Below, piece after piece: positions 1 to 6,148 of a DNA stretch of 29,394 nt. Every line of letters begins with the position of its first letter. The first letter of the stretch is position 1. This stretch comes from Acidimicrobiia bacterium (GTDB lineage: Bacteria > Actinomycetota > Acidimicrobiia > Spongiisociales > JAHEDJ01): contig JAUVQS010000002.1 of the NCBI GenBank assembly GCA_030598025.1, positions 1 to 29,394 of the forward strand, in the 5' to 3' direction. Below the pieces are notes generated by a model. That model saw only the letters and a list, made by a program, of their open reading frames with translations, did no database searches and was not told the origin of the DNA. Both the position numbers and the translations under genes were made by a program.

Positions 1-120
1 CTTGTCGATGCGGACGGACTCCACGGCGGAGTAGCCAAGATCGTGGACGCCCCGTAAGACGGCGGCGCCCTGGGGGTCTGCGATGTCGGATCGCCGCGTC
101 ACAAAGACGGTCGCCTTCAT
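1..120 (-). CDS. purS: PurS, FGAM synthase small subunit (3' end beyond window)
   Basis: Only the first 40 residues are visible, starting at the ATG complementary to 118-120; the rest lies outside the window. They carry the PurS pattern: MKATVFVTRR, then DPQGAAVLRGVHDLGY, then the start of the V-R-x-x-K segment. PurS is a small (about 80 aa) cytosolic subunit that bridges PurL and PurQ in the ATP-dependent conversion of FGAR to FGAM, step 4 of purine synthesis. Its start overlaps the purC stop by 4 bases (ATGA), so the two are surely co-transcribed and probably translationally coupled. purQ and purL would be expected just beyond the edge (inference). Family assignment is good despite the truncation. 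Confidence 0.9.
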   Translation of the reverse strand, partial: MKATVFVTRRSDIADPQGAAVLRGVHDLGYSAVESVRIDK

Positions 121-1001
121 TTCCCGATCTCCTGCAGATAGTCGTCGAATGGGCGGCCGGTGATCCTTCCGTACGCGTCCGTGTACTTCCTTCTCGTTTC
201 GTCGACTACCTCGGCCGGTAGATCAGGGGCGGGTGCAGTGTGATCCCAACCCACCGAATCGAGCCAATCGCGTACGAACTGCTTGTCGTAGGAGGGCACC
301 GGATTGCCCGGTTCCCATTGATCCCGCGGCCAGTAGCGGGAAGAGTCGGGGGTGAGAACCTCATCAATCAGCAACAGTTCGCCGTCGGACCAGCCGAACT
401 CGAACTTCGTGTCGGCGAGGATCACGCCGCGTTCCGCGGAGAACCGGGCTGCGGCGAGGTAGATCTCGATCGACGTTTCCCTGAGTCTCTCGTACAACTC
501 ATCGCCGAGTGCTCGGCGGGAATCCGACTCATTGAGGTTCTCGTCGTGTCCCGACGCGGCCTTGGTGGCCGGAGTGAAGATTGGCTCAGGAAGTTTGTCT
601 GCCAACCGCAATCCATCCGGGAGGTGTTCGGTGGTGGGGCCACCTCCGTCCCGGTATTCCCGCCAGGAAGAACCGTATAGATAACCGCGGACCACACACT
701 CGACCGGAATCACCTCAGCCCGGCGAACCACCATGGCGCGGCCGGCGAGCATTCGGCGTTGGTCTGCCGTCAATCCGTCAATGTCTGACAAATCGGTGTC
801 CAGCAGGTGGTTCGGCACATCCAGGAGGTCGAACCAATGGAGTGAGAGGCCGGTCAGGACCCGTCCTTTGTCCGGGATCGGGTCGGGGAGGATGACGTCG
901 TAGGCGGAAATACGGTCGGTGGCTACGAACAGAAGTCGTTTGCTATCGATTTCGTAGATCTCGCGCACCTTGCCGGAGGCGAGATGTTTCAATGCCAGCA
1001 C
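117..1001 (-). CDS. purC: SAICAR synthase PurC
   Basis: Phosphoribosylaminoimidazole-succinocarboxamide synthase joins CAIR and aspartate using ATP in the purine pathway. The reading frame shows the hallmark N-terminus ASGKVREIYEID, then ATDRISAYDVILPDPIPDKG, VECVVRGYLYGSSWREY, and the C-terminal KFEFG and LLIDEVLTPDSSRYWP motifs. The open frame extends upstream to 1103. I prefer the GTG at 1001 (294 aa) because family homology begins about 8 residues later, actinobacterial PurC proteins are about 295 aa, and a TACCAT -10-like box lies 8 nt upstream. An ATG at 1094 is the alternative, but it would overlap the divergent amidotransferase start. The stop overlaps purS by 4 bases. Confidence 0.93.
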   Translation of the reverse strand: MLALKHLASGKVREIYEIDSKRLLFVATDRISAYDVILPDPIPDKGRVLTGLSLHWFDLLDVPNHLLDTDLSDIDGLTADQRRMLAGRAMVVRRAEVIPVECVVRGYLYGSSWREYRDGGGPTTEHLPDGLRLADKLPEPIFTPATKAASGHDENLNESDSRRALGDELYERLRETSIEIYLAAARFSAERGVILADTKFEFGWSDGELLLIDEVLTPDSSRYWPRDQWEPGNPVPSYDKQFVRDWLDSVGWDHTAPAPDLPAEVVDETRRKYTDAYGRITGRPFDDYLQEIGK

Positions 1002-1009
1002 GGTGCGAG

Positions 1010-1015
1010 ATGGTA
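1010..1015 (-). promoter_or_regulatory. candidate -10 box of purC (near-leaderless)
   Basis: TACCAT on the minus strand ends 8 nt before the GTG at 1001, which would give a transcript with a leader of about 2 nt. The same hexamer lies at the same kind of distance before the Fur-family gene start at 6106. No clear -35 was seen. The site lies inside the longer open frame, so it also bears on the choice of start. Confidence 0.4.
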
Positions 1016-1080
1016 GCGGCAGGCTGCTGTCGCAGATGACATCCCTCCCGTCTGGCTGGATGATTGGCGGGTTCGGGCGG

Positions 1081-1086
1081 TAACGT
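1081..1086 (+). promoter_or_regulatory. -10 box of leaderless amidotransferase gene
   Basis: TAACGT is followed by exactly 6 nt and then the ATG at 1093. With the last base of the hexamer at -7, the A of ATG is +1. There is no Shine-Dalgarno sequence upstream, which fits a leaderless mRNA. No convincing -35 element was found. Confidence 0.5.
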
Positions 1087-1092
1087 GCCGCC

Positions 1093-1791
1093 ATGACGAC
1101 CACAAATGAGCAAGTGCTGATGCTGCGCCATTCAGATGGAGTCGACTCGGGTTGGCTGGGTGAAGCGCTCGATTTAGCCCGGGTTCAGGTTGCAACGATT
1201 TGCCTCGACGCCGGTGATCCCCTTCCCGATTCGATCGACTGGAAAGGTGTCGTTGTGCTCGGCGGCGCAATGGGTGCTTACGAGGAGGCCGACTACCCGT
1301 TCTTCGTTGCCGAGAAGAAGTTCCTGACCAGACTCGTCGATGCCGATGTTCCGGTGCTCGGTATCTGCCTTGGCAGCCAACTCCTGGCCGACGCAACGGG
1401 CGGCCGGGCTTACCAGGCTCCCGACCCGGAAGCCGGTTTCTTGGCGATGACCGTGACGGAAGCGGGGCTGGCGGATCCTGTATTCCGGAATCTCCCCGAC
1501 AAAGTACTGGTAACCCACGGCGACACCTTTGACCTGCCTCCCGGAGCGGAACTGCTGGCGTACACGGATCGCTATCAGCACGCCTACCGGGTGGGTTCTG
1601 CTCTAGCGGTGCAGTTCCACACGGAAGCGGGCGCCGACCTTGTCGAACTGGCGGTCGGCCGGCCCGGCGGCGGAAACATCGTCGCAGCCGGCGTTGACCC
1701 GGTGGACCTGGTCGCAGAACTGCGCGCAGCCGAGGATGTGTACAGGGAGCAGGCGTTGCGGTTCTTCGGCGCCTGGGTGGACTCCCTCTGA
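1093..1791 (+). CDS. class I glutamine amidotransferase (GMP synthase-like)
   Basis: A 232-aa stand-alone class I glutaminase domain. The nucleophile elbow is GICLGSQLLA with Cys92, and the His-x-Glu of the catalytic triad is in AVQFHTEA (His176, Glu178). The oxyanion-strand glycines are in VVVLGGAMGAYEE (about 53-65). Such proteins hydrolyse glutamine to supply ammonia to a partner, or act as gamma-glutamyl hydrolases; the partner is not evident here. It is divergent from purC with almost no spacer, and family members are often annotated GMP synthase-like. Substrate is unknown, so no gene symbol is given. The start is supported by the leaderless -10 geometry. Confidence 0.88.
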   Translation: MTTTNEQVLMLRHSDGVDSGWLGEALDLARVQVATICLDAGDPLPDSIDWKGVVVLGGAMGAYEEADYPFFVAEKKFLTRLVDADVPVLGICLGSQLLADATGGRAYQAPDPEAGFLAMTVTEAGLADPVFRNLPDKVLVTHGDTFDLPPGAELLAYTDRYQHAYRVGSALAVQFHTEAGADLVELAVGRPGGGNIVAAGVDPVDLVAELRAAEDVYREQALRFFGAWVDSL

Positions 1792-1846
1792 TTTTCTCAG
1801 CAGTGCTATGAAGACGCGCGGATAGGTGGTCGCCAACGTGGATTAC

Positions 1847-1877
1847 CCCCTCCGACCTGCTCTGCAGGAGCAGGCCA
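1847..1877 (-). repeat. 31-bp dispersed palindromic repeat, copy A
   Basis: Read on the minus strand, this matches 3487-3517 on the plus strand at 28 of 31 positions. The core is the inverted repeat CCTGCTC/GAGCAGG followed by a G-rich tail GGAGGGG. Two of the three mismatches fall in the hairpin loop and none breaks the shared 7-bp stem. Confidence 0.75.
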
Positions 1878-1938
1878 ACTCACCCCACCTCCGTGGGAGA
1901 GGACGCAAAAAGCAGTACTGCCGTCACCCCTTTACGTT

Positions 1939-1959
1939 CTCCCCCGCAGCGCGGGGGAG
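1939..1959. terminator. 9-bp perfect GC hairpin
   Basis: CTCCCCCGC (1939-1947), loop AGC, then GCGGGGGAG (1951-1959). The stem is very stable but no T-run follows on either strand. It is about 150 bp past the amidotransferase stop, so it could terminate that transcript without a U-tract, or simply belong to the repeat cluster. Confidence 0.4.
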
Positions 1960-2094
1960 ATGGGTGAGCGCAGCGAACCCAGAGGGGGCCGAGTCACCTA
2001 TTCGCTGATCTTCTATGTGCTACTGGTGATACATAGCACTGCGCGGAAGATCTGAGAAGGGAACAATCAGCCCCGGAGTCGGGTTGAGGCCTCT

Positions 2095-2868
2095 GTGAAT
2101 GGCCCGAACCCGCTCCGTGCTGCATGGTCGATGTTTCGCAACCAGCGGACCATCGAAAGACCACGCCCGTCCGGTGTCGAACGCATCGATCACTCCGCGC
2201 TGACGCCCCAACTCGAGGCTCTGGCGCGAGGGAAGATGGCCGCCCTCGAAGCCATCCGGCCCGACCTCACCCGATACGTGGATGCGCTTTCTGGCGTCGA
2301 TCCCAATCGACTGACGCGGTCGGAAGCGCTGGCTTTCTGGTTGAACCTCTACAACGCCGGGGCTCTCCGACTGGCTGCCGCTGCCTTCGCCGCCGGCGAG
2401 GAATCGGTCTTGCGGGTTCCGGGCGGCTTCAATGAGCCGTTCGTGATGGTGGCCGGCGAGGAACTATCTCTCGACGCGATCGAACATGCCAAGATCCGAC
2501 GATTCGGGGATCCGCGAATCCATTCAGCGATCGTTTGCGGGTCGGTCTCCTGCCCCACGTTGCGAGCTGAGCCGTACGACGGGCAGCGCCTTGACGCCCA
2601 ACTCGATGATCAGATGCGACATTTCCTCACCTCGGGAGGAGCGCAGGTCGCCGGAGACCGACTCATGTTGTCGCGCGTATTTCTCTGGTACGGGGCAGAT
2701 TTCGTCCGTCCGGGCAGGATGCCCACCTGGATCCCGGCTTCCAGGAGGCGAGTGGCTGCCGCTCTCAGACCCTGGCTGGCCGAATCGATCGTCGGTCAAC
2801 TCGACGGCTCGTCCTCAAACGTCGAGTTCCAGCCCTATGACTGGGGACTGCGATGCTCGGTCGGTTGA
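2095..2868 (+). CDS. DUF547 domain protein
   Basis: A 257-aa protein with the DUF547 signatures in order: ALAFWLNLYNAGAL (about 78-91), SLDAIEHAKIRRF (125-137), then DPRIHSAIVCGSVSCPTLR (139-157) with Cys148 and Cys153, and LDAQLDDQMRHFL. No signal peptide or membrane segment is visible, so it is probably cytosolic, although relatives in other bacteria are often exported. The family's biochemical function is not established. The GTG start at 2095 has a GAGG Shine-Dalgarno 5 nt upstream; the ATG at 2131 has none. Its 3' end overlaps the convergent membrane-protein gene by 34 bp, an unusual tail-to-tail overlap. Confidence 0.85.
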   Translation: MNGPNPLRAAWSMFRNQRTIERPRPSGVERIDHSALTPQLEALARGKMAALEAIRPDLTRYVDALSGVDPNRLTRSEALAFWLNLYNAGALRLAAAAFAAGEESVLRVPGGFNEPFVMVAGEELSLDAIEHAKIRRFGDPRIHSAIVCGSVSCPTLRAEPYDGQRLDAQLDDQMRHFLTSGGAQVAGDRLMLSRVFLWYGADFVRPGRMPTWIPASRRRVAAALRPWLAESIVGQLDGSSSNVEFQPYDWGLRCSVG

Positions 2869-3467
2869 CGGACAGCGACGGTTAATGCGGTCAAGGCCAT
2901 GACGGCCGCCATCGTGTCGAACGGGAGGACCCATCGCAACAGCGCCCCGCCGTCCACCACCCAACCTCCGCCGTCGGTGAATCCGACGATTCGGAGGTAG
3001 TTCCATATCGACCAGATGCAGATGAGCGAGAGAATCCCGCCCGCCAGCCGGGCGCTGCGCTCTCCACGTAGCCAGCGAACTCCGAAGTACAGAGCGGCGA
3101 CGGACCAGGCGATGTCGAGCGTCGATAGGAGCTGAAGGAACTGCAGCGATGCATCGAACCGAAGCGCAGCTGAGGTTGCCAGCGTGACCAGCGCCACCAC
3201 GCCGGTGACGAGTGCCACGAGTGATCCGGCGGTTGTGAATCGGCGGAGGCTCACACTTGTGATAGAGGTGAACATCGGTTCATCCGTATACCGTGCCAGG
3301 TCGAGCATCGTCGCGAACCCGAGCATCACCACCGCGGTCGTGTGCACAGTGGACCAAGCGAGCAGCGACTCGTGCGACGGTTGCGGGATGAAGAGCAGCA
3401 GGGGAGCGGCAACCAGCCCACCGGTAAGCCACCGGAGGGAACGAAGGAGGGCTGCTTCAAGGAACAC
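2835..3467 (-). CDS. multi-pass membrane protein of unknown function
   Basis: A 210-aa protein with about five or six hydrophobic segments, roughly residues 12-30, 38-58, 78-100, 108-130, 140-162 and 178-197. I do not recognise the family. A cluster of charged residues (FGVRWLRGERSARLAGG) marks a probable cytoplasmic loop. The GTG start at 3467 is supported by a TAATCT box exactly 6 nt upstream (leaderless geometry) and by the absence of a Shine-Dalgarno. It converges on and overlaps the DUF547 gene by 34 bp and is divergent from the zinc sensor gene. Nothing in the sequence ties it to zinc. Confidence 0.7.
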   Translation of the reverse strand: MFLEAALLRSLRWLTGGLVAAPLLLFIPQPSHESLLAWSTVHTTAVVMLGFATMLDLARYTDEPMFTSITSVSLRRFTTAGSLVALVTGVVALVTLATSAALRFDASLQFLQLLSTLDIAWSVAALYFGVRWLRGERSARLAGGILSLICIWSIWNYLRIVGFTDGGGWVVDGGALLRWVLPFDTMAAVMALTALTVAVRQPTEHRSPQS

Positions 3468-3473
3468 GCCCGC

Positions 3474-3479
3474 AGATTA
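3474..3479 (-). promoter_or_regulatory. -10 box of leaderless membrane-protein gene
   Basis: TAATCT on the minus strand, then 6 nt (GCGGGC), then the GTG at 3467. The spacing places +1 at the G of GTG, and no ribosome binding site is present. The 31-bp repeat at 3487-3517 covers the spot where a -35 would be. Confidence 0.5.
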
Positions 3480-3486
3480 GGGCAGA

Positions 3487-3517
3487 TGGCCTGCTCCGGC
3501 GGAGCAGGTTGGAGGGG
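3487..3517 (+). repeat. 31-bp dispersed palindromic repeat, copy B
   Basis: An 8-bp perfect inverted repeat CCTGCTCC (3490-3497), loop GGC, GGAGCAGG (3501-3508), with the same flanks as the inverse-orientation copy at 1847-1877 (28 of 31 identical). It lies between the divergent membrane-protein and ArsR-family genes. Confidence 0.75.
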
Positions 3518-3549
3518 ACCGAAGCACCTCCGCTGATCACTTCGGAACG

Positions 3550-3591
3550 TATGAACGTCTGACTTGATATTCATATATTCTGAAGTAGCCT
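3550..3591 (+). promoter_or_regulatory. promoter and probable ArsR/SmtB-type operator of the zinc efflux operon
   Basis: A -35 TTGATA (3564-3569), 16-nt spacer, then -10 TAGCCT (3586-3591), then exactly 6 nt to the ATG at 3598: a complete leaderless promoter. Superimposed on it are TATGAA (3550-3555) and its reverse complement TTCATA (3570-3575), plus a further TGAA at 3581-3584. TGAA...TTCA half-sites are typical of SmtB/CzrA operators, although the 14-nt gap here is longer than the classical layout. Binding would block the -35/-10 region directly, as expected for autorepression. Confidence 0.6.
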
Positions 3592-3597
3592 GTCCAG

Positions 3598-3954
3598 ATG
3601 GAGGACACCGAACAAGGAATGGAGCATCGGCACGCTCCATTGCCTGACGGCGTGATCGACGTCGAAACGGCGAACGTGCTTGCGGAGCGTCTCAAAATGC
3701 TCTCCGATCCCGGCCGGCTGCGGATGATATACGCCCTCGCGGAAGTCGACGAGCTATGCGTCGGCGATCTGGCCGCGAGCGTCGGCTCGAGTGAATCGGC
3801 GACCAGCCACCAACTTCGACAGATGCGCCTCGGCGGGCTGGTACGGGCGCGCAAGCAAGGTCGCGAAGTCTTCTATCGCATCGCCGATACCCACGTGCGG
3901 CAACTCCTTGAAGTGATTGCCGAGCACTTCCTCCACGGCGATCCGGAGCATTGA
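3598..3954 (+). CDS. ArsR/SmtB-family zinc-responsive repressor
   Basis: A 118-aa winged-helix repressor: LKMLSDPGRLRMIYAL (helix 1-2), ELCVGDLAASVGSSESATSH (helix-turn-helix), then GLVRARKQGREVFYRI (wing). The C-terminal helix DTHVRQLLEVIAEHFLH has Asp, His+2, His+13 and His+16, exactly the alpha-5 metal-site spacing of CzrA/SmtB zinc/cobalt sensors. It would repress itself and the downstream exporter until zinc is in excess. Its TGA stop overlaps the exporter ATG by one base. The start at 3598 is set by the leaderless promoter; a second ATG (residue 8) is possible but less likely. Metal specificity is inferred from the site and neighbours. Confidence 0.9.
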   Translation: MEDTEQGMEHRHAPLPDGVIDVETANVLAERLKMLSDPGRLRMIYALAEVDELCVGDLAASVGSSESATSHQLRQMRLGGLVRARKQGREVFYRIADTHVRQLLEVIAEHFLHGDPEH

Positions 3955-4856
3955 TGAGCGACGGCCACTCGCACCTCTCCCGCGCCGGTCGACGTCACCT
4001 CCGTCCGCTCTCCGTCGCCTTCGGGTTGGTGGTCGTGTTCATGATTGTCGAGCTGGCGGCAGGTCTTCTGACCGGCTCGCTGGCGTTGATTTCGGATGCG
4101 GGCCACATGGCCACCGATGCGCTTGGCTTGGGAATGGCGATCGCGGCAATCGTGGCCGGCGATCGTGCTGCCACCGGCGGAAGCCGGACCTACGGGCTCT
4201 ACAGATTGGAGATCCTGGCGGCCCTTGCCAATGCGGTGCTCTTGTTTGCCGTTGCGGCCTACGTCATCTTCGAAGCGGTGCGACGCTTGCGGGAACCGAC
4301 CGAGGTTCTCACCACACCAATGCTCCTGGTCGCCGGCATCGGCCTCTTGGTCAACCTGATCGGATGGCGCCTTCTCCGTACCGGTTCCCGGGAATCGATC
4401 AACGTCAAAGGTGCCTACCTCGAGGTGGTCGCCGATCTGGCCGGATCGGTCGGGGTGATCGCGGCCGCCGTCATCATGATCTTCACTGGTTGGCGTCACG
4501 CCGATCCGTTGTTCGCGGCCTTGATTGGGCTCTTCATCCTGCCGAGGGCATGGCGACTTGGAAATCAGGCGCTGCGGGTTCTCGTCCAGGCCGCTCCCGT
4601 GGGAATGGATTTGGACCACCTTCGTCGCGATTTATGGGCTGTAGATGGGGTCGTCGATGTTCACGACCTGCACGTTTGGACCCTCACCTCAGAAATGGAT
4701 GTCGCCACGGTCCACCTGATGACCGGAACCGCAACCGATCCCCACCCGGTGCTCGACGAAGCTCGTTCCATCCTCGAGGACGATTACGACATCGCCCATG
4801 CGACTCTCCAGGTTGAGCCGGACACCCATCAAGGATGCTCGGAGATCAGCTGGTAG
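3954..4856 (+). CDS. CDF-family zinc exporter (ZitB/CzcD type)
   Basis: A 300-aa cation diffusion facilitator with six predicted membrane helices and a C-terminal cytosolic ferredoxin-like domain. TM2 carries SDAGHMATD (Asp48, His51, Asp55). TM5 has Glu157-x3-Asp161 where the zinc-type family usually shows His-x3-Asp. The C-terminal domain shows HDLHVWTLTSEMDVATVHL. The N-terminus is His-containing (SDGHSHLSRAGRRH). It should export Zn(II), perhaps other divalent metals, in exchange for protons at the plasma membrane. The gene is coupled to the ArsR sensor by a 1-base stop/start overlap. It converges with znuC with only 3 bp between the stops, which leaves no room for an ordinary terminator. 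Confidence 0.9.
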   Translation: MSDGHSHLSRAGRRHLRPLSVAFGLVVVFMIVELAAGLLTGSLALISDAGHMATDALGLGMAIAAIVAGDRAATGGSRTYGLYRLEILAALANAVLLFAVAAYVIFEAVRRLREPTEVLTTPMLLVAGIGLLVNLIGWRLLRTGSRESINVKGAYLEVVADLAGSVGVIAAAVIMIFTGWRHADPLFAALIGLFILPRAWRLGNQALRVLVQAAPVGMDLDHLRRDLWAVDGVVDVHDLHVWTLTSEMDVATVHLMTGTATDPHPVLDEARSILEDDYDIAHATLQVEPDTHQGCSEISW

Positions 4857-4859
4857 GCG

Positions 4860-5678
4860 TCAATGCTCAGCGTGTCCCGTTCGGTCGAAGTGCTGGTGTC
4901 GTTCGTCGACCGGAAAGTGTGCTGAGTCATCGAGTATGGGTGTTCCGGATTCGTCTTCGACTACTTCTATTCCATACGCACGAGCCAGGTGCGCAGACGT
5001 CAGGACGGTGTTCGGCCGTCCTTCGGCTACGACTCCGCCGGACAAGAGAAGCACATGGTCGGCTTTGGCTGCCTCGCCGAGATCGTGAGTAGTCGCTATT
5101 ACCGTGCGACCCCGGCGTTGCTCGTCGAATATGGTCTTGGTGATGATCTCTTTCGAAACGAGGTCGAGTGCGTTCAGTGGCTCATCCAGCAGCAGCAGTT
5201 CCGCCTGCTGAGCCAATCCTTGCGCGACGAAGACCCGCTGGCGCTCACCACCGGATAGCTCTCCGAGGTGCCGTCCGGCCAACCGGGCGATGTCGAGTCG
5301 TTCGAGAGCTTCTTCGACGACCTCGCGATCGATCTTCCCGATGAACCCGAATGCTCCCCGGTCGACATACCTGCTCATCATGACGACCTCCCGTACCGTG
5401 ACCGGAAGGCGGTCGTTGACTTTCGTCGCCTGAAGTACCAGCGAGGTTCGAGACCGGGCTCCCGCTGGGTCGGATCCGAGTACATGGAGGACTCCGTCGG
5501 CGAGGGGAGCGAGCCCGGCTATCGCGTTGAGAAGGGTCGACTTCCCGGAACCGTTTGGTCCGATGACGCTCGTGATTTGCCCGGACGGAATAGACACATC
5601 GGAGGCGCGAAAGGCGACGCGGTCTCCGTAGATCAGAGTGACGTTGGTCCCGCGAACGGCTAGTGGCAGCGCGGACAC
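4860..5678 (-). CDS. znuC: zinc/manganese ABC importer ATPase (ZnuC-like)
   Basis: A 272-aa ABC ATPase: Walker A GPNGSGKST (40-48), Q-loop Gln83, signature LSGGERQRV (141-149), Walker B LLLLDEP (161-167) and switch His198. The C-terminal tail is rich in His (HFPVDERHQHFDRTGHAEH), a common trait of zinc-system ATPases. The GTG start at 5678 has a strong GGAGG Shine-Dalgarno inside the fur-family gene, whose 3' end it overlaps by 19 bp. It would energise the ZnuB permease encoded on the other strand at 7035-7859. Zinc over manganese is inferred from the regulator and the substrate-binding protein. Confidence 0.88.
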   Translation of the reverse strand: MSALPLAVRGTNVTLIYGDRVAFRASDVSIPSGQITSVIGPNGSGKSTLLNAIAGLAPLADGVLHVLGSDPAGARSRTSLVLQATKVNDRLPVTVREVVMMSRYVDRGAFGFIGKIDREVVEEALERLDIARLAGRHLGELSGGERQRVFVAQGLAQQAELLLLDEPLNALDLVSKEIITKTIFDEQRRGRTVIATTHDLGEAAKADHVLLLSGGVVAEGRPNTVLTSAHLARAYGIEVVEDESGTPILDDSAHFPVDERHQHFDRTGHAEH

Positions 5679-6106
5679 AGTCCCTCCAGGTCGAGTCGAT
5701 GCCCGGTCACGTCGAACCCCGCGGCCCGGCCGGCATCATCTGCGATTCGCCTGATCGTGGACTCGATCTGAGCGTCGAAGTCGATGTCCTGAGTGGATCC
5801 ACATCTGGTGCACGTGATGTGGTGATGATGGCCCGTCAGCCACTCGGCCAGTTCGTACCTCGCGACTCCGGCACCGTCGTGAAATCGCTCGAGCACACCG
5901 CTGGAAGAGAGGACACTCAACGTTCGATAGAGCGAGGAAAGCGGGACGGCCGATTTGAGTAGCTTGTTGATCTCTTCGGCGGTGCTCGGGCCGTCGACTC
6001 GAATGAGCTTCTCAATGACGAGTCGGCGGGCTCGCGTCGTTCGTACTCCGGACGTTCGGAGCCTCTCCTCGGCCAGGTCCACCGTGGGTCGATGTTGCGC
6101 GGTCAT
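5660..6106 (-). CDS. zur: Fur-family metalloregulator, probably Zur
   Basis: A 148-aa Fur-superfamily repressor. The DNA-binding domain includes STAEEINKLLKSAVPLSSLY and RTLSVLSSSGVLERF; the hinge metal region has His93-His96 in GHHHHITCTRCG; the structural zinc site is Cys99/Cys102 with Cys144/Cys147 (CPRCH at the extreme C-terminus). Expected role: with zinc bound, repress the divergent znuA-znuB operon and probably its own operon with znuC. Two Fur-type boxes lie in the gap. The ATG at 6106 has a TACCAT -10 box 7 nt upstream and no ribosome site, so it is probably leaderless. Fur or Mur specificity cannot be excluded from sequence alone; context favours Zur. Confidence 0.88.
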   Translation of the reverse strand: MTAQHRPTVDLAEERLRTSGVRTTRARRLVIEKLIRVDGPSTAEEINKLLKSAVPLSSLYRTLSVLSSSGVLERFHDGAGVARYELAEWLTGHHHHITCTRCGSTQDIDFDAQIESTIRRIADDAGRAAGFDVTGHRLDLEGLCPRCH

Positions 6107-6113
6107 GGTTGTG

Positions 6114-6119
6114 ATGGTA
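6114..6119 (-). promoter_or_regulatory. -10 box of the zur-znuC operon
   Basis: TACCAT on the minus strand, then 7 nt, then the ATG at 6106, giving a leaderless or 1-nt-leader transcript. It lies within 10 bp of the Fur-type boxes at 6122-6148, so a bound repressor there would sit over the upstream half of this promoter. Confidence 0.5.
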
Positions 6120-6121
6120 CC

Positions 6122-6148
6122 TTATAATGATTATGAGAACAACTCTCA
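6122..6148. promoter_or_regulatory. double overlapping Fur/Zur-type operator over the znuA promoter
   Basis: Box 1 (6122-6136) matches the classical 7-1-7 Fur box TGATAATNATTATCA at 12 of 14 defined positions, with ATAAT-G-ATTAT as its perfect core. Box 2 (6134-6148, core TGAGAA...TCTCA) matches at 10 or 11 of 14, and ATGAGA-N5-TCTCAT around it is a perfect inverted repeat. The centres (6129 and 6141) are 12 bp apart. Box 1 contains the perfect -10 hexamer TATAAT (6123-6128) of znuA, so repressor binding would exclude RNA polymerase. Confidence 0.75.

Larger units (their letters stand above)
1792..2094. other. 303-bp gene-free region rich in palindromes
   Basis: No convincing gene: the short open frames here lack family features. 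The stretch holds at least five inverted repeats: CCTGCTC/GAGCAGG at 1856-1874 inside a 31-bp dispersed repeat, CCCAC/GTGGG at 1884-1897, the perfect palindrome GCAGTACTGC at 1912-1921, a 9-bp GC stem at 1939-1959, and an imperfect palindrome at 2007-2052 (outer arms GATCTTC/GAAGATC, inner CTATGT/ACATAG). It also holds the motif GACGCAAAAA at 1902-1911, which recurs elsewhere in the window. It looks like accumulated intergenic repeats rather than a promoter region. Confidence 0.6.

Noticed and set aside
1826..2008. Small 60-aa protein in the palindrome-rich gap
   Set aside because: The frame runs straight through several hairpins and the dispersed repeat, with no ribosome site and no plausible protein features.
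3873..4619. 248-aa open frame opposite the CDF exporter
   Set aside because: As with the znuB shadow, its polar, His/Asp-rich composition reflects the complement of membrane-helix codons.
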